Of a DNA stretch of 64,000 nucleotides, positions 8,861 to 17,856 are shown one piece after another. Below the pieces are notes generated by a model. That model saw only the letters and a list, made by a program, of their open reading frames with translations. It was not told where the DNA came from and did no database searches. The DNA lies in NCBI RefSeq assembly GCF_900143675.1, contig NZ_FRFC01000001.1:1-64000 (forward strand). Reading direction: 5' to 3'. The stretch comes from Candidatus Nitrosotalea sinensis (GTDB taxonomy: Archaea > Thermoproteota > Nitrososphaeria > Nitrososphaerales > Nitrosopumilaceae). How positions within the stretch are numbered: the stretch's first letter is position 1; the number at the start of each line of letters is the position of its first letter. The position numbers were made by a program, and so were the translations under genes.

Positions 8861-9304
8861 CTACTTGAGGATGTTTATTGTAACAGATTCCCTCAACATG
8901 TTGGAATCATTTGTACTTGAAACTATACGATATCTTCCCTGATATGCTTTGCTTCCATCATTTTTAGTCTGATCCCAAACAAAGATCTTTTCCTCCTTTG
9001 GTTCTAGTTTTGATACAACTTGAGCAGAGACTGGAGAATATATCACAGTGCCATCAAGTTGCTCAATTTTGACACCATATGATGAATCAGAAAACAAAAG
9101 AGGCACAGTTCCTGAGTTTATCACTCGGATTTTGACTGGTTCTCCCATGTGATAGTTTATCTTGTCAGGTATTACGGTAAGAGACGGACCACTCACATAC
9201 ACCAACACAGGAATTTGATTTGCAATGTGAGACAAGTAAATTCCTAAAAATCCAGCTGCTATCAAACCAACTATAAAAAATATAGCAGCACCTTTTGGTA
9301 TCAA
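8861..9304 (-). CDS. Membrane-anchored protein with extracellular beta-sandwich domain, 147 aa
   Basis: One N-terminal hydrophobic helix (about residues 7-28, IFFIVGLIAAGFLGIYLS) acts as signal anchor. The rest (about 35-147) is a beta-rich domain with YHMGEPVKIRVINSGTVPL and YQGRYRIVSS. This pattern is like BsuPI/CARDB-type Ig folds, which is a weak resemblance only. It is last in the direction of the long minus-strand run, 26 bp after cbf5, so it may be co-transcribed. Function unknown. Confidence 0.7.
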   Translation of the reverse strand: MIPKGAAIFFIVGLIAAGFLGIYLSHIANQIPVLVYVSGPSLTVIPDKINYHMGEPVKIRVINSGTVPLLFSDSSYGVKIEQLDGTVIYSPVSAQVVSKLEPKEEKIFVWDQTKNDGSKAYQGRYRIVSSTNDSNMLRESVTINILK

Positions 9305-9330
9305 CTTGAAAATTTTAAGTTGATTCCCTT

Positions 9331-10329
9331 TTAACTGTTAACTACAGCCTTTGATCTCCAATTCTTCGGATACGTATTAGGAGCCATGATTATTCTCTTT
9401 ATTTTAAAAGCAAATCCTTTTGTATTTTCAACAATTTCATCTTCATTTAATATTGCCTCTGCCAGTGCAACAACCTCTCCTTTCTGAGTGTATATTGCCA
9501 CCAGATCTCCACGTTTTAGTCCAAAAGATATTTCCAAAATTCCAGGTATTGCAAGTTGCGCACCATGACATAATGCATCTACTGCAGAGTCCCGTATTAC
9601 AACTGACTTTATCTCACTTAATGTAAGTTCTATTGGCATGATTATTCTTCGAAGCTTTGTGTCATCCCCATTTTCTTTCCATAATGCATATGCATCAACA
9701 AGATCATGCATCTTTACAAGATTAGATTCTTCATTGAAATGTCCCACCCTGGTCCTTCTAAGTTCAATCATTGTTGCACCCTCACTGAGAATTTCACCCA
9801 TATCATAGAATATTTTTCTCACATACGTACCTGCTTCACATAAAATTCTAAGAAGCAACAATCTTTCCTTTTGTTCTACTACTTCAATTTCATATACATG
9901 TCGTATTCTAGTTTGCCTTGACACTGCAGAGCGTTGCGGTGGTTTTTGAAATATTTTGCCAGTAAGTTGTTTGAGCACATCAGATAATTTTTCTTGTGGA
10001 GGAAGTACATGCAGTCTTCCAAGTGCATGATATTCTTTAGGTCCCAACAATAACACTATAAGCGCTTTAGTTGCCTCACCAAACCCTATTGGCAAGACTC
10101 CAGACACTTGTGGATCAAGTGTACCGCTATGTCCTGCTTTTGGCACATGTAGAATCTTTTTTACCCATGCCACTGTCTCGTGGCTTGTAGGACCATTTGG
10201 CTTGTCCAGCAAGATAAAACCATACTCCAATAATTGCTCAATTGATCTTTTATCATAATATGTCCCATGAGCATCATTAGTGATGTCTTGGTCTATTACT
10301 CTAAGATTTTGTAATTGTTTGAGAGTCAT
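9331..10329 (-). CDS. cbf5: rRNA pseudouridine synthase Cbf5 (H/ACA RNP catalytic subunit)
   Basis: 332 aa. TruB-type catalytic domain with GHSGTLDPQVSG and catalytic Asp72, plus the RIRHVYEIEV and EAGTYVRKI motifs. A C-terminal PUA domain (about 240-320) includes LCHGAQLAIPGI and RGDLVAIYTQKGEVVALAEA. In archaea Cbf5 works with Nop10, Gar1 and L7Ae on H/ACA guide RNAs to modify rRNA, and also acts on tRNA U55. The start overlaps the cmk 3' end by 29 bp. The order secY-adkA-EMC3-cmk-cbf5 is a known archaeal arrangement next to ribosomal proteins. Confidence 0.95.
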   Translation of the reverse strand: MTLKQLQNLRVIDQDITNDAHGTYYDKRSIEQLLEYGFILLDKPNGPTSHETVAWVKKILHVPKAGHSGTLDPQVSGVLPIGFGEATKALIVLLLGPKEYHALGRLHVLPPQEKLSDVLKQLTGKIFQKPPQRSAVSRQTRIRHVYEIEVVEQKERLLLLRILCEAGTYVRKIFYDMGEILSEGATMIELRRTRVGHFNEESNLVKMHDLVDAYALWKENGDDTKLRRIIMPIELTLSEIKSVVIRDSAVDALCHGAQLAIPGILEISFGLKRGDLVAIYTQKGEVVALAEAILNEDEIVENTKGFAFKIKRIIMAPNTYPKNWRSKAVVNS

Positions 10330-10885
10330 AGTATTTTTTTACCGCACTTTTTGCTTGTTCAAGAACTTGTTTAGGTCCAAGGTCATCAGTATGTATCACT
10401 ATACTAAACACAGACAAGTCCTCGCCAAAATTAAACCCATAGAGTCTGTGATATAGAGTCTTATTTTCATCATATCTTTTTTTAACAATTTCAAGAGCAT
10501 CAGACATGGAGATATCATCTCTCATGGTCATTCTTTTTGCACTGTTTTCATGAGATCCTGCAAGCCAGATTTTTATTCCGTCTTGTACCAACCATGGCAA
10601 AGTATAACTTGTAATTATTACATCTTCAGTAAGAAATATTTTTTTTAATTTTTCATCTACTTGTTTGTCAAATTCAGGATTTCCTTTTCTGATATTAAGA
10701 AAGTTCATTCCTTCTTCTGTATCCCAAAAATCATCCCTATCAGTTTCAAATCCTTGATCTTTTGCCATCTCTTTGAGCACATCTCCTCCACTTAGATATT
10801 TGAGTCCAAATTCTTCTCCCAAACCTTTTGCTATCGTAGTCTTTCCGATGGCTGGAGGACCAGAAATTATTACTGAACGGAGCAA
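10301..10885 (-). CDS. cmk: Cytidylate kinase
   Basis: 194 aa. The P-loop is SGPPAIGKTT near residues 8-17. A nucleoside-monophosphate kinase fold follows with GGDVLKEMA and a Arg-rich lid region (SAKRMTMRDDISMSDA). Phosphorylates CMP/dCMP to the diphosphate. Position between the EMC3-like gene and cbf5 fits the archaeal cytidylate kinase of this cluster. Overlaps cbf5 by 29 bp and is 1 bp from the preceding gene, indicating tight coupling. Confidence 0.9.
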   Translation of the reverse strand: MLRSVIISGPPAIGKTTIAKGLGEEFGLKYLSGGDVLKEMAKDQGFETDRDDFWDTEEGMNFLNIRKGNPEFDKQVDEKLKKIFLTEDVIITSYTLPWLVQDGIKIWLAGSHENSAKRMTMRDDISMSDALEIVKKRYDENKTLYHRLYGFNFGEDLSVFSIVIHTDDLGPKQVLEQAKSAVKKYYDSQTITKS

Positions 10886-10886
10886 T

Positions 10887-11519
10887 TTAGCTTGTATCCA
10901 TTGTAGTTTTTGTAACTCGCATTATGATACCACTAAAGGCAGCAGAAGAAAGGAAATACCAAGCCCAGAAATACAATTCATTTACATGTTGACATACATG
11001 TGGATGACCTGCCAACTGCGATTCAGCTACTTTTGCGGCAGTACAAGTAAGCTCAAAAAATCCTCCCGGAATAAAGTTCAGAGATATTGGAGATATAGCT
11101 ACAGTGTATGAGAACAAAGGCGGAAGAACAAAGTAAAAGATCAAAATCAATGGAAGAAAAGTAATCATCATTGGCCTCATGTTCATCTGCATCACTTCCA
11201 TGTTCATCTTGTTCATGTATGCAGATTTTTTATTAAGCTCATCAGTTTTTGCCTGGTCTTTTGACTTGAATGCAGCCATTCTTTCTTTCTGCCAAGCACG
11301 TGTTTCTTTTAGCAGTCGCTTTAGTTTTTCCTGGTCAACCATCTTTCTTTTGATCACTGCATTTAGCAAGTTCAGACCTATTGAGATAGACATGATTCCA
11401 AGTGCAGAAGGAATCATTCCCTTTACAATTGGATTTGCACTTCCTAGTGGTCCCTTACTTAGACCAGGTATCTGTAGTACGATAGAATTGAGAAAATTAA
11501 GAATTAGACTATGTTCCAT
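10887..11519 (-). CDS. EMC3/TMCO1-family (DUF106) membrane insertase of the Oxa1 superfamily
   Basis: About 210 aa with three hydrophobic segments and a charged cytosolic coiled-coil hairpin between the first and second (about residues 48-90, EKLKRLLKETRAWQKERM). This is the minimal Oxa1/YidC/Get1/EMC3 architecture. Established work places archaeal DUF106 proteins in the Oxa1 superfamily of membrane protein insertases; the neighbour secY agrees. The later loop and helices include MNMRPMMITFLPLILIFYF. A start 6 codons upstream (11537) is possible; the ATG at 11519 gives the usual N-terminus. Either way it overlaps adkA. Confidence 0.85.
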   Translation of the reverse strand: MEHSLILNFLNSIVLQIPGLSKGPLGSANPIVKGMIPSALGIMSISIGLNLLNAVIKRKMVDQEKLKRLLKETRAWQKERMAAFKSKDQAKTDELNKKSAYMNKMNMEVMQMNMRPMMITFLPLILIFYFVLPPLFSYTVAISPISLNFIPGGFFELTCTAAKVAESQLAGHPHVCQHVNELYFWAWYFLSSAAFSGIIMRVTKTTMDTS

Positions 11520-12108
11520 GGTTATACCCCATTGCACTTATGATGCCTCGTGCCGCCTCATCAACTTTACCTTCAGTATTAAGAACCATCTTGATTGGAG
11601 AACCACATAGTATAGAACATGTAGAAAGCATTGCACTTGTTACATCAAGTTCTTTTTTTATTGCATCTATTGATACAATGTCTCTTGTTCTAGTAGTGTC
11701 AGTCATTCTGCGATTGTAAATTTCTTCAGGTCGTGCGGTTATCATGATAAAACTATCAGGATTGAGAATTTCCAATACATTATGTGGAAGCCCAGGGTAA
11801 AATCCCTCATTTGTAGAAATGAATGCATGTGTATCCACAATTACTACATCATCAGTAATTGACGAAATTGCTCGTGCAGCAGTAGATTGTAATTCCTTTT
11901 GTTCTTTTACAGATAGTTTTCTGAGATCGTCTCTATTTTGCACTCCCCTCTTTTTTGCTTCATCAAACATGACGGTGCCAAATATTGAAACACTTACTTT
12001 GATGTTTTTCGTTTTTAGTAACTCCACTACCTTTGATACGACAGTAGTTTTACCTACTCCTGGAATTCCTACAATGATGATTCTCTTACTTTCTGCCAAG
12101 CAATGCAC
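11509..12108 (-). CDS. adkA: Adenylate kinase, archaeal type
   Basis: 199 aa. The P-loop VGIPGVGKTT is at about residues 13-22 and is followed by a compact NMP kinase fold without the large lid, as in Sulfolobus/Methanococcus AdkA. The VIVDTHAFISTNEGFYPGLP stretch (about 89-108) holds the NMP-binding motif. Interconverts ATP+AMP and 2 ADP. Its start overlaps the secY 3' end by 23 bp, and its 3' end overlaps the EMC3-like gene. This secY-adk linkage is widespread. Confidence 0.93.
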   Translation of the reverse strand: MHCLAESKRIIIVGIPGVGKTTVVSKVVELLKTKNIKVSVSIFGTVMFDEAKKRGVQNRDDLRKLSVKEQKELQSTAARAISSITDDVVIVDTHAFISTNEGFYPGLPHNVLEILNPDSFIMITARPEEIYNRRMTDTTRTRDIVSIDAIKKELDVTSAMLSTCSILCGSPIKMVLNTEGKVDEAARGIISAMGYNHGT

Positions 12109-13525
12109 CCAGAGTAGGCATTACTTCTTCGACTCTTTCACGAACAAGTAAATTGTAATAGTTAATCAAGATATCAACTGTCAACAACATTCCTGTTCCA
12201 GATCCGAATGTTCCTAGTACATCTGAGGTACCTGCTAATAGTCCAAGTATGATAGAACCGATAATGGTAACAGATGGAATGTATTTTTGGAGTAGGTTTT
12301 CAACTGGTTGGTTTGAACGTCTAAATCCAGGTATCTGAACCTCTGCATCTAACAAGTTCTTGGCAGCACTTTTTGCTGACAAGCCTCCAAGTTCAATCCA
12401 CAATCTTCCAAATAGAACCACAATTCCAATCATGAATAAAATATAGAGAACAGCTCTGGTTGGATCAAGTGCCACTATATCCAATCCACGTGGTGCAGTA
12501 ACATAGTAAAGAATACCACCTGTAGGAGTGGATGGAGAGGTAGGATCAAACATTCCAAGGAAATTCAGGAAAGGATTTGCGTTTCGCGGGTTAAAGTTAG
12601 CCCACATTATCTGGCCCACAAATACAGCGTTTGCTGTAAGTGCAGATGCCAAGATTACAGGAATGTTGGATACGTACATTAACTTGATTGGATATACTGC
12701 TGAAAATCCTCTATACTTGGTAGATACAATTGGAATCTCTACTTTGATTCCTTGAGTATATACAAGAATTAACAGAACACCTGCAGTTATCAGCAATCCA
12801 AATATTCCAGGCAATTGATTTGCCCTAAAGAACAGATTACTAAAGTCATGATGTATTGCACCGTGTACAATATTTGCAAATACACCTACTGGACCACCGT
12901 CTCCTGCCGGTATAGGACTGAACATGCTCCAGATTACTTGCTGTGCCACACCAGCTGCGATAAACAAACTAATTCCACTACCAAGTCCCCATCCTTTTTG
13001 GACCAGTTCATCTAGTAACATGATTATAACAGATGCACCGATTAATTGCCCTACCAAGATGAAGATAGCTTCATGATTTGGCATTCTTGGGCCATAAACT
13101 GCCATCCCGTACAAAGAAGATTCAGCAATGATTACAATGTAAGTGACAATCTTAGTTGCAGTTTGATACAACTCTCTATCCTCTGGTTTCTTAAAATCAA
13201 GATGAAATATCTCAGAACCCTTGAGGAGTTGCATCAACAATCCAGCGGTAACTATTGGTCCAATGCCAAGTTCTATCAAAGTACCTTGTTGGGATGCAAA
13301 GATTACTCTTGCAAATGCAAGGAAATCAAAGGACGGTGTGGATGCACCATAAAGAGGTGTCTGACCCATTATCATGTAGATAAATAATGCAATTCCACAC
13401 CACATCAAACGAACTTGTAATGATACTTTCTTTTTCGGCTTGGGTACTTGTGGGATATAGGTTTCAGCTTTTGAGATAATTGTTCTTAAAAAACCTGCAG
13501 AGGTTGTTCCTTCTTCAGATGTCAC
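12086..13525 (-). CDS. secY: Preprotein translocase subunit SecY
   Basis: 479 aa with about ten membrane helices. The central pore protein of the Sec translocon; its partner SecE is at 25633. Conserved features include GMAVYGPRMP/LIGASVIIMLLDELVQKGWGLGSGISLF (about 125-190) and QGIKVEIPIVSTKYRGF (about 263-279), the cytosolic ribosome-contact loop. The start overlaps the uL15 3' end by 4 bp, the standard coupling in the spc operon. Confidence 0.97.
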   Translation of the reverse strand: MTSEEGTTSAGFLRTIISKAETYIPQVPKPKKKVSLQVRLMWCGIALFIYMIMGQTPLYGASTPSFDFLAFARVIFASQQGTLIELGIGPIVTAGLLMQLLKGSEIFHLDFKKPEDRELYQTATKIVTYIVIIAESSLYGMAVYGPRMPNHEAIFILVGQLIGASVIIMLLDELVQKGWGLGSGISLFIAAGVAQQVIWSMFSPIPAGDGGPVGVFANIVHGAIHHDFSNLFFRANQLPGIFGLLITAGVLLILVYTQGIKVEIPIVSTKYRGFSAVYPIKLMYVSNIPVILASALTANAVFVGQIMWANFNPRNANPFLNFLGMFDPTSPSTPTGGILYYVTAPRGLDIVALDPTRAVLYILFMIGIVVLFGRLWIELGGLSAKSAAKNLLDAEVQIPGFRRSNQPVENLLQKYIPSVTIIGSIILGLLAGTSDVLGTFGSGTGMLLTVDILINYYNLLVRERVEEVMPTLGALLGRK

Positions 13526-13944
13526 GCTACTGCTTGCACCTCTCCACCAGATCTTTTTACTTTTTCTTCGGCGGAAGCAGAGAATTTTTCCACCTTAACA
13601 ACATAAGCATTTTCAGTCTGTCCTCCTCCCAACAGCTTGTCATAGCCTAGTTCAGTAAGGTCTATCAATTTCTTGCCACCTTCCTGTTTTCCAAATTTAG
13701 CATAGATATCATCCAAATCTCTTACACTAGCCCATTTTCGAACTAGATTTGGATGTGGTGGGTGAGTAGAATCATGACCAAAGTGTCTTGGATCTGTCAT
13801 GAGCATTCGTATGAAATGATGTTTGTGCAAACCAGATTGGCCAAGTCCTCCTTTGTGACCACTTGCTCTATGTTGACCTATCTGTCCCCATCCGCAGTGT
13901 CTGCTTCCTCTATATTTTCTTGTTTTTCTTGCTCGTGTTGGCAT
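13522..13944 (-). CDS. rpl15: Large ribosomal subunit protein uL15
   Basis: 140 aa. N-terminal basic glycine-rich tail typical of uL15 (KYRGSRHCGWGQIGQHRASG, HKGGLGQSG), followed by the globular domain (LTELGYDKLLGGGQ). Binds 23S rRNA near the peptidyl-transferase region. Lies between uL30 and secY, as in archaeal spc operons, with 1-bp spacing to uL30 and a 4-bp overlap with secY. Confidence 0.96.
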   Translation of the reverse strand: MPTRARKTRKYRGSRHCGWGQIGQHRASGHKGGLGQSGLHKHHFIRMLMTDPRHFGHDSTHPPHPNLVRKWASVRDLDDIYAKFGKQEGGKKLIDLTELGYDKLLGGGQTENAYVVKVEKFSASAEEKVKRSGGEVQAVA

Positions 13945-13945
13945 G

Positions 13946-14425
13946 TTACATCATTAACCTCACTTGTGCTAAGAGTTCTTTATGACTACCAAGAATTCCG
14001 CCTTCTCCATACATCTTCTTGGTATTTCTTTTGAAGCCATGTTTTGGTGGAGATAATGCAAACCATGGTTTTAGCGGTTTTAATTTAGATAATGCGACAG
14101 ATCCATCTGCAAGTGATTTTGCAAGATCATCAGTGCTTTTGAATCCTAGTTTAGTCATATCTTCAGCAGTAATTTTTTGATATCCACCTTTTCGTGCTTT
14201 TTTCTCTAATAGTTCTTTTGCAGTTGATACATCAATTTCCTGCCATGATACATAGTGCTTTATTTTATTGAGCATTCCTTTTGTATTGTCTTTTTCTGGA
14301 ATTATGGTAGCTCTGAATCTTTTATCCAAGTGTAAAAGATCCATCGTAGTGTTAGCCCAGTATGGAACGTTAACGGTTCCCTTCATTCTAACTATTAAGA
14401 AAGCTTTACCCATCTTCTCATTCAA
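13946..14425 (-). CDS. rpl30: Large ribosomal subunit protein uL30
   Basis: 159 aa, the long archaeal/eukaryotic form. The core ILVRMKGTVN-like segment appears as FLIVRMKGTVNVPYW (about 9-23), then LDKRFRATIIPEKDNTKGML. The C-terminal extension ends in a basic KHGFKRNTKKMYGEGG segment. The start overlaps the uS5 stop by 4 bp. An internal Met at residue 5 is an alternative start. Confidence 0.95.
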   Translation of the reverse strand: MNEKMGKAFLIVRMKGTVNVPYWANTTMDLLHLDKRFRATIIPEKDNTKGMLNKIKHYVSWQEIDVSTAKELLEKKARKGGYQKITAEDMTKLGFKSTDDLAKSLADGSVALSKLKPLKPWFALSPPKHGFKRNTKKMYGEGGILGSHKELLAQVRLMM

Positions 14426-15057
14426 CCCTGACTAAATGTTTGTCTCAAACAGTCCAAAACAGCTCGTGAAGTAGATGTCATAGTGTTTGTAGATCCAGTA
14501 CTTTTTGTCCATGCATCTTTCAAACCAGCCAATTTTAGAAGATTTCTAATATTTCCACCAGCTACAAGGCCAAGACCTCTTGGTCCAGGAATAACTTCAA
14601 CAGTCACACTTCCACCTCTTCCTCTTACTTTGAATGGCACAGAATGATGTTGATCACATCTACATTCCCAACTTCCACAGCCAAGTTTTACTGGACTTAC
14701 ATTAAGATAAGCTTGATTTGTTGCCTTTTCAATTGCAATTCTCATTTGTTTTGATTTTCCTTGTCCTATTCCCAACCAACCATTTTCATCTCCTGCTGCA
14801 ACAAGTGCTTTGAATCTAGTATATTCACCGTTAGTTGTCTGTTTTTGAACTATACCAACATCAATTACTTCAGTCTTTATTCCAGGCAATAATTTCTTGA
14901 TAATTCCTGCTTCTTGAATACGATAACCATTTTCATAAATTTCTTTCATAGTTGTGATCTTTTCAGTTGCAACTAGATTTCCCAGCTTGGTTCGTGGAGT
15001 CCATACTTGTTCTGGTTCTTTTCGTGGTGGTCTTGATCTTTGTTCTGATTTGCTCAT
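14422..15057 (-). CDS. rps5: Small ribosomal subunit protein uS5
   Basis: 211 aa. N-terminal double-stranded RNA-binding-like S5 domain (FKALVAAGDENGWLGIGQGK) and the C-terminal S5 domain (GPRGLGLVAGGNIRNLLKLAG). The S5 extension carries CGSWECRC, typical of archaeal uS5. Involved in translational accuracy and mRNA entry. The start overlaps uL18 by 4 bp, continuing the tight spc-operon spacing. Confidence 0.96.
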   Translation of the reverse strand: MSKSEQRSRPPRKEPEQVWTPRTKLGNLVATEKITTMKEIYENGYRIQEAGIIKKLLPGIKTEVIDVGIVQKQTTNGEYTRFKALVAAGDENGWLGIGQGKSKQMRIAIEKATNQAYLNVSPVKLGCGSWECRCDQHHSVPFKVRGRGGSVTVEVIPGPRGLGLVAGGNIRNLLKLAGLKDAWTKSTGSTNTMTSTSRAVLDCLRQTFSQG

Positions 15058-15542
15058 TTGGATTTAACCTCACTATCTATTGCAGATTTCACTTTAGTGA
15101 TCTCATTTGCAATTTTGAGATGCTTTCCACTAATCCTCTCGTCAGATGGAAAAGTTTCGGCGTCTGCAGGCACTTCAAGGCCAGCATCTATTATTCCTTT
15201 CAATGCGGCTGCGATTCTTTGAGTATATTTTCTAGTACCAGTATATAGTACAGCACTCTTAGTCCCATTGGCGAGTGCCTTTTTGCCTGCAAGATAACCA
15301 GTTAGGTATGCTGCAGGGATACTTTTTCGTGATCCCTTCCATCCTTTGTTTAGAAGCGATCTAGAATGAGCAGATGAAAGCACCTTATCTCCTTCCATTT
15401 CTGGTTTATGGATTTGCACAAGAGTATTTTCATTAGATATCTGAACTGTGATAAAGTCTCTTCTACCCATAAGAAGATGTCTTCTCTTCCTATAGTTGGT
15501 CTTCTCTTCCCGAGATCTGCGTAATATTTGTGAATATGCCAT
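15054..15542 (-). CDS. rpl18: Large ribosomal subunit protein uL18
   Basis: 162 aa; binds 5S rRNA. The N-terminus YRKRRHLLMGRRDFITVQIS and the GSRKSIPAAYLTGYLAGKKAL segment are typical of archaeal uL18 (eL5-like). It is the first ribosomal gene here. In many archaea eL32 and eL19 precede it, but in this window they are 7 kb away on the other strand. A 48-bp gap to argF suggests a promoter there or simply read-through. Confidence 0.95.
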   Translation of the reverse strand: MAYSQILRRSREEKTNYRKRRHLLMGRRDFITVQISNENTLVQIHKPEMEGDKVLSSAHSRSLLNKGWKGSRKSIPAAYLTGYLAGKKALANGTKSAVLYTGTRKYTQRIAAALKGIIDAGLEVPADAETFPSDERISGKHLKIANEITKVKSAIDSEVKSK

Positions 15543-15590
15543 ATGTACTAATCCTATTTACAAAAAATTTTGGTGAAGCTCTTATAAACG

Positions 15591-16517
15591 TTAGACTCGA
15601 ACTAGTGAGGCCATGAGCGCTTTTTGTGCATGTAGTCTATTTTCTGCCTCATCCCATATCACAGATTGTGGGCCGTCTATGACTTCACTTGTAACTTCTT
15701 GACCCCTTTTTGCAGGAAGACAGTGAAGAAAAATTGCGTTATGATTTGCTTTTTTCATTAGATCAGAGTTTACTTGAAAGCGAGGCAGGAAAGCTTTTGT
15801 TCTATCAGTTGCTTGGTGATGGATCGATACAAACGTGTCAGTCACTATTACATCAGCATTTTTTACTGCCAATACTGGGTCAGTTACCAATTGAACGTCT
15901 GTGAGTTTTTTTGATTCTTTAACTACATCAGGACTTGGTTCGTATCCTTTAGGAGTTGCAATATGAATATCAATAGATGTCTTTGCACATCCGTAAATCA
16001 TAGAATTACATACATTGTTTCCGTCTCCTATCCAGGCAATTTTCAGTCCTTTGAGTTTCTTCTTTTTTTCTTGTATGGTCATGAGATCTGCCAATATCTG
16101 ACACGGATGAAATGAATCAGAGAGACCATTAATTACAGGGACTGTCGAATTTTTTGCCAACATTTCGACTTCGTCATGTGAATACACTCGAGCCATAATC
16201 AGATCGACATATCGTGAGAGTGTTTTTGCAGTATCTTCAATTGTTTCACCCCTTTTTAGTTGTAAATCATCAGCAGACAAATTAAGAGCATGTCCACCAA
16301 GTTGGAACATTCCAGTTTCAAAACTAACCCTTGTACGTGTTGAGGGTTTTTGGAAAATCATAGCAAGTGTCTTATTTTTAAGAACAGGCTTTGAGATTCC
16401 TTTTTTTAGATCTTTTTTTAATTTTATAGCATTTTCAATTATGCCAAGTAATTCATTTTTACTTAATTCATTTAGTGTAAGAAGATCTTTTGTTTGAATT
16501 TTCATTTCTTTAGCCAT
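15591..16517 (-). CDS. argF: Ornithine carbamoyltransferase
   Basis: 308 aa. The carbamoyl-phosphate motif STRTR is at residues 59-63, and the ornithine/catalytic loop HCLPAKRG lies near residue 265. The HPCQILADL motif (about 136-144) is intact. Converts ornithine and carbamoyl phosphate to citrulline in arginine synthesis; cytosolic trimer. The SMG-loop position reads NSDLMKKANH. Its start overlaps the ftsY stop by 16 bp, an odd partner for a metabolic gene within a translation/secretion run. Confidence 0.94.
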   Translation of the reverse strand: MAKEMKIQTKDLLTLNELSKNELLGIIENAIKLKKDLKKGISKPVLKNKTLAMIFQKPSTRTRVSFETGMFQLGGHALNLSADDLQLKRGETIEDTAKTLSRYVDLIMARVYSHDEVEMLAKNSTVPVINGLSDSFHPCQILADLMTIQEKKKKLKGLKIAWIGDGNNVCNSMIYGCAKTSIDIHIATPKGYEPSPDVVKESKKLTDVQLVTDPVLAVKNADVIVTDTFVSIHHQATDRTKAFLPRFQVNSDLMKKANHNAIFLHCLPAKRGQEVTSEVIDGPQSVIWDEAENRLHAQKALMASLVRV

Positions 16518-17845
16518 CCAAATAATGAGCGCTTCTTTATAGGCTTCTCATCTTTTTCAGAGTCTACTTCGTCTTCTTCCTCTGATTCATCTTTGGTTTT
16601 CATCTCTGGTTCTGGTTTAGATTTTGGTTCATCCTTTGGTTTTGATTTTGGACGTCCTGCAGAAATCCATTTTCTAATGTCAGCAGCAAGTTTTCGTGCC
16701 TGATCATCACTTTCAGGAGGCGATACATCAAAGATATCAGAATATTTCTCAATGTCCTGTGTTGAAATTCCAACAAATGGGTCATCATTAGATATTTCTT
16801 GTGTGGACCTTTCTGGTTTTAGTTCAACTTTAGATTCTGGTTTTAGTTCAACTTTAGATTCTGGTTTTAGTTCAACTTTAGGTTCTGGTTTTAGTTCAAC
16901 TTTAGGTTCTGGTTTTTTCTTTATTTCCTCAACAGATTCTTCTGGACCAAAGATAGTTTCTAAAAATACCTCCTTGTTGAAAGATTTCAAATCAGAGTAT
17001 TCTTGTCCTACTCCCAAATAGAGAATAGGACTGGAAGTAACCTTAACAATAGAAATCGCAGAACCTCCACGTGCATCAGCATCACTTTTTGTCAGTATGG
17101 CACCATCAAATTTTGTGTAATTGTGAAACTCCCTTGCTTGACTGACAGTATCATTTCCTGCAAGAGAATCCCCTACAAACAGTTTTAGATCAGGATTTAC
17201 TACCTTGTTGATTTTAGATATCTGGTCCATCAAATTTTTGCTAGTTTGCATTCGTCCTGCAGTATCAATGAGAATGCAATCTATCTTGTGAGACTTGGCA
17301 TACAAGACCGCATCTCTTGCCACTGCAGCAGGATCAGAACCATAGTTTTGTGCAATAACTTTGACGTTGAGCCGTTTCCCGTGCTCACTTATTTGTTCGA
17401 TTGCACCTGCCCTATAGGTATCAGCAGCAGCAATTACTACAGAATACTTGTTTTCACGCAAAAGATTTGCAAATTTAGCAATGGTGGTGGTTTTACCAGT
17501 TCCATTTATCCCCATAAAAGATATGATATACGGTTCTCCCTTTTCCTTTTTTTTCTGAATATTTGATAAAATGTCAACAGTTCCAGCATCATTGAACATA
17601 TTTGAGATACTTTTTCGTAGTTCTTGTTTTACTGTCTCTGCAATCTTGTCTTTATTGACAGTTGAACCAATCAGTTGTTTTTTCAAATCATCTTTTATCG
17701 AATCGATAACTTCAGTCGCAACATCTGATTCAAGCAATGCAATTTCAAGCTCAAACAAAACTTCATCGATGTCTTTCTCTTTGAGTTCTTTTTCCCCAAA
17801 ACTTTTAGCAGCTAATGAAAATGCATTACGTAGTTTCTCAAACAT
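16502..17845 (-). CDS. ftsY: Signal recognition particle receptor FtsY with C-terminal acidic/repeat tail
   Basis: 447 aa. NG GTPase domain in residues 1-300: N-domain helices, P-loop GINGTGKT (112-119), DTAGR (194-198), TKSD (252-255) and GVGQEYSDL (278-286). Docks SRP-ribosome complexes at the membrane. The usual acidic A domain at the N-terminus is absent. Instead there is a 147-residue tail after the NG domain. It has an eight-residue repeat (PEPKVELK or PESKVELK, four copies plus a part, about 312-345), a small acidic segment, a strongly acidic stretch (DESEEEDEVDSEKDE) and a basic-aromatic end KKRSLFGWLKK. The latter could be an amphipathic membrane contact (inference). Overlaps argF by 16 bp. 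Confidence 0.93.
   Translation of the reverse strand: MFEKLRNAFSLAAKSFGEKELKEKDIDEVLFELEIALLESDVATEVIDSIKDDLKKQLIGSTVNKDKIAETVKQELRKSISNMFNDAGTVDILSNIQKKKEKGEPYIISFMGINGTGKTTTIAKFANLLRENKYSVVIAAADTYRAGAIEQISEHGKRLNVKVIAQNYGSDPAAVARDAVLYAKSHKIDCILIDTAGRMQTSKNLMDQISKINKVVNPDLKLFVGDSLAGNDTVSQAREFHNYTKFDGAILTKSDADARGGSAISIVKVTSSPILYLGVGQEYSDLKSFNKEVFLETIFGPEESVEEIKKKPEPKVELKPEPKVELKPESKVELKPESKVELKPERSTQEISNDDPFVGISTQDIEKYSDIFDVSPPESDDQARKLAADIRKWISAGRPKSKPKDEPKSKPEPEMKTKDESEEEDEVDSEKDEKPIKKRSLFGWLKK
16811..16920 (-). repeat. 24-bp tandem repeat inside ftsY
   Basis: Four copies of a 24-bp unit start at 16811, 16835, 16859 and 16883, followed by a partial copy from 16907. They encode the Pro-Glu-(Pro/Ser)-Lys-Val-Glu-Leu-Lys repeat of the FtsY tail. 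Copies differ by one or two bases, so the array is young and may vary in copy number among strains. Confidence 0.9.
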
Positions 17846-17856
17846 GTTTTATTGCC

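Noticed and set aside
16811-16920. Regular 24-bp repeats considered as a CRISPR-like array
   Set aside because: No spacers between the units, and they are in frame inside ftsY.
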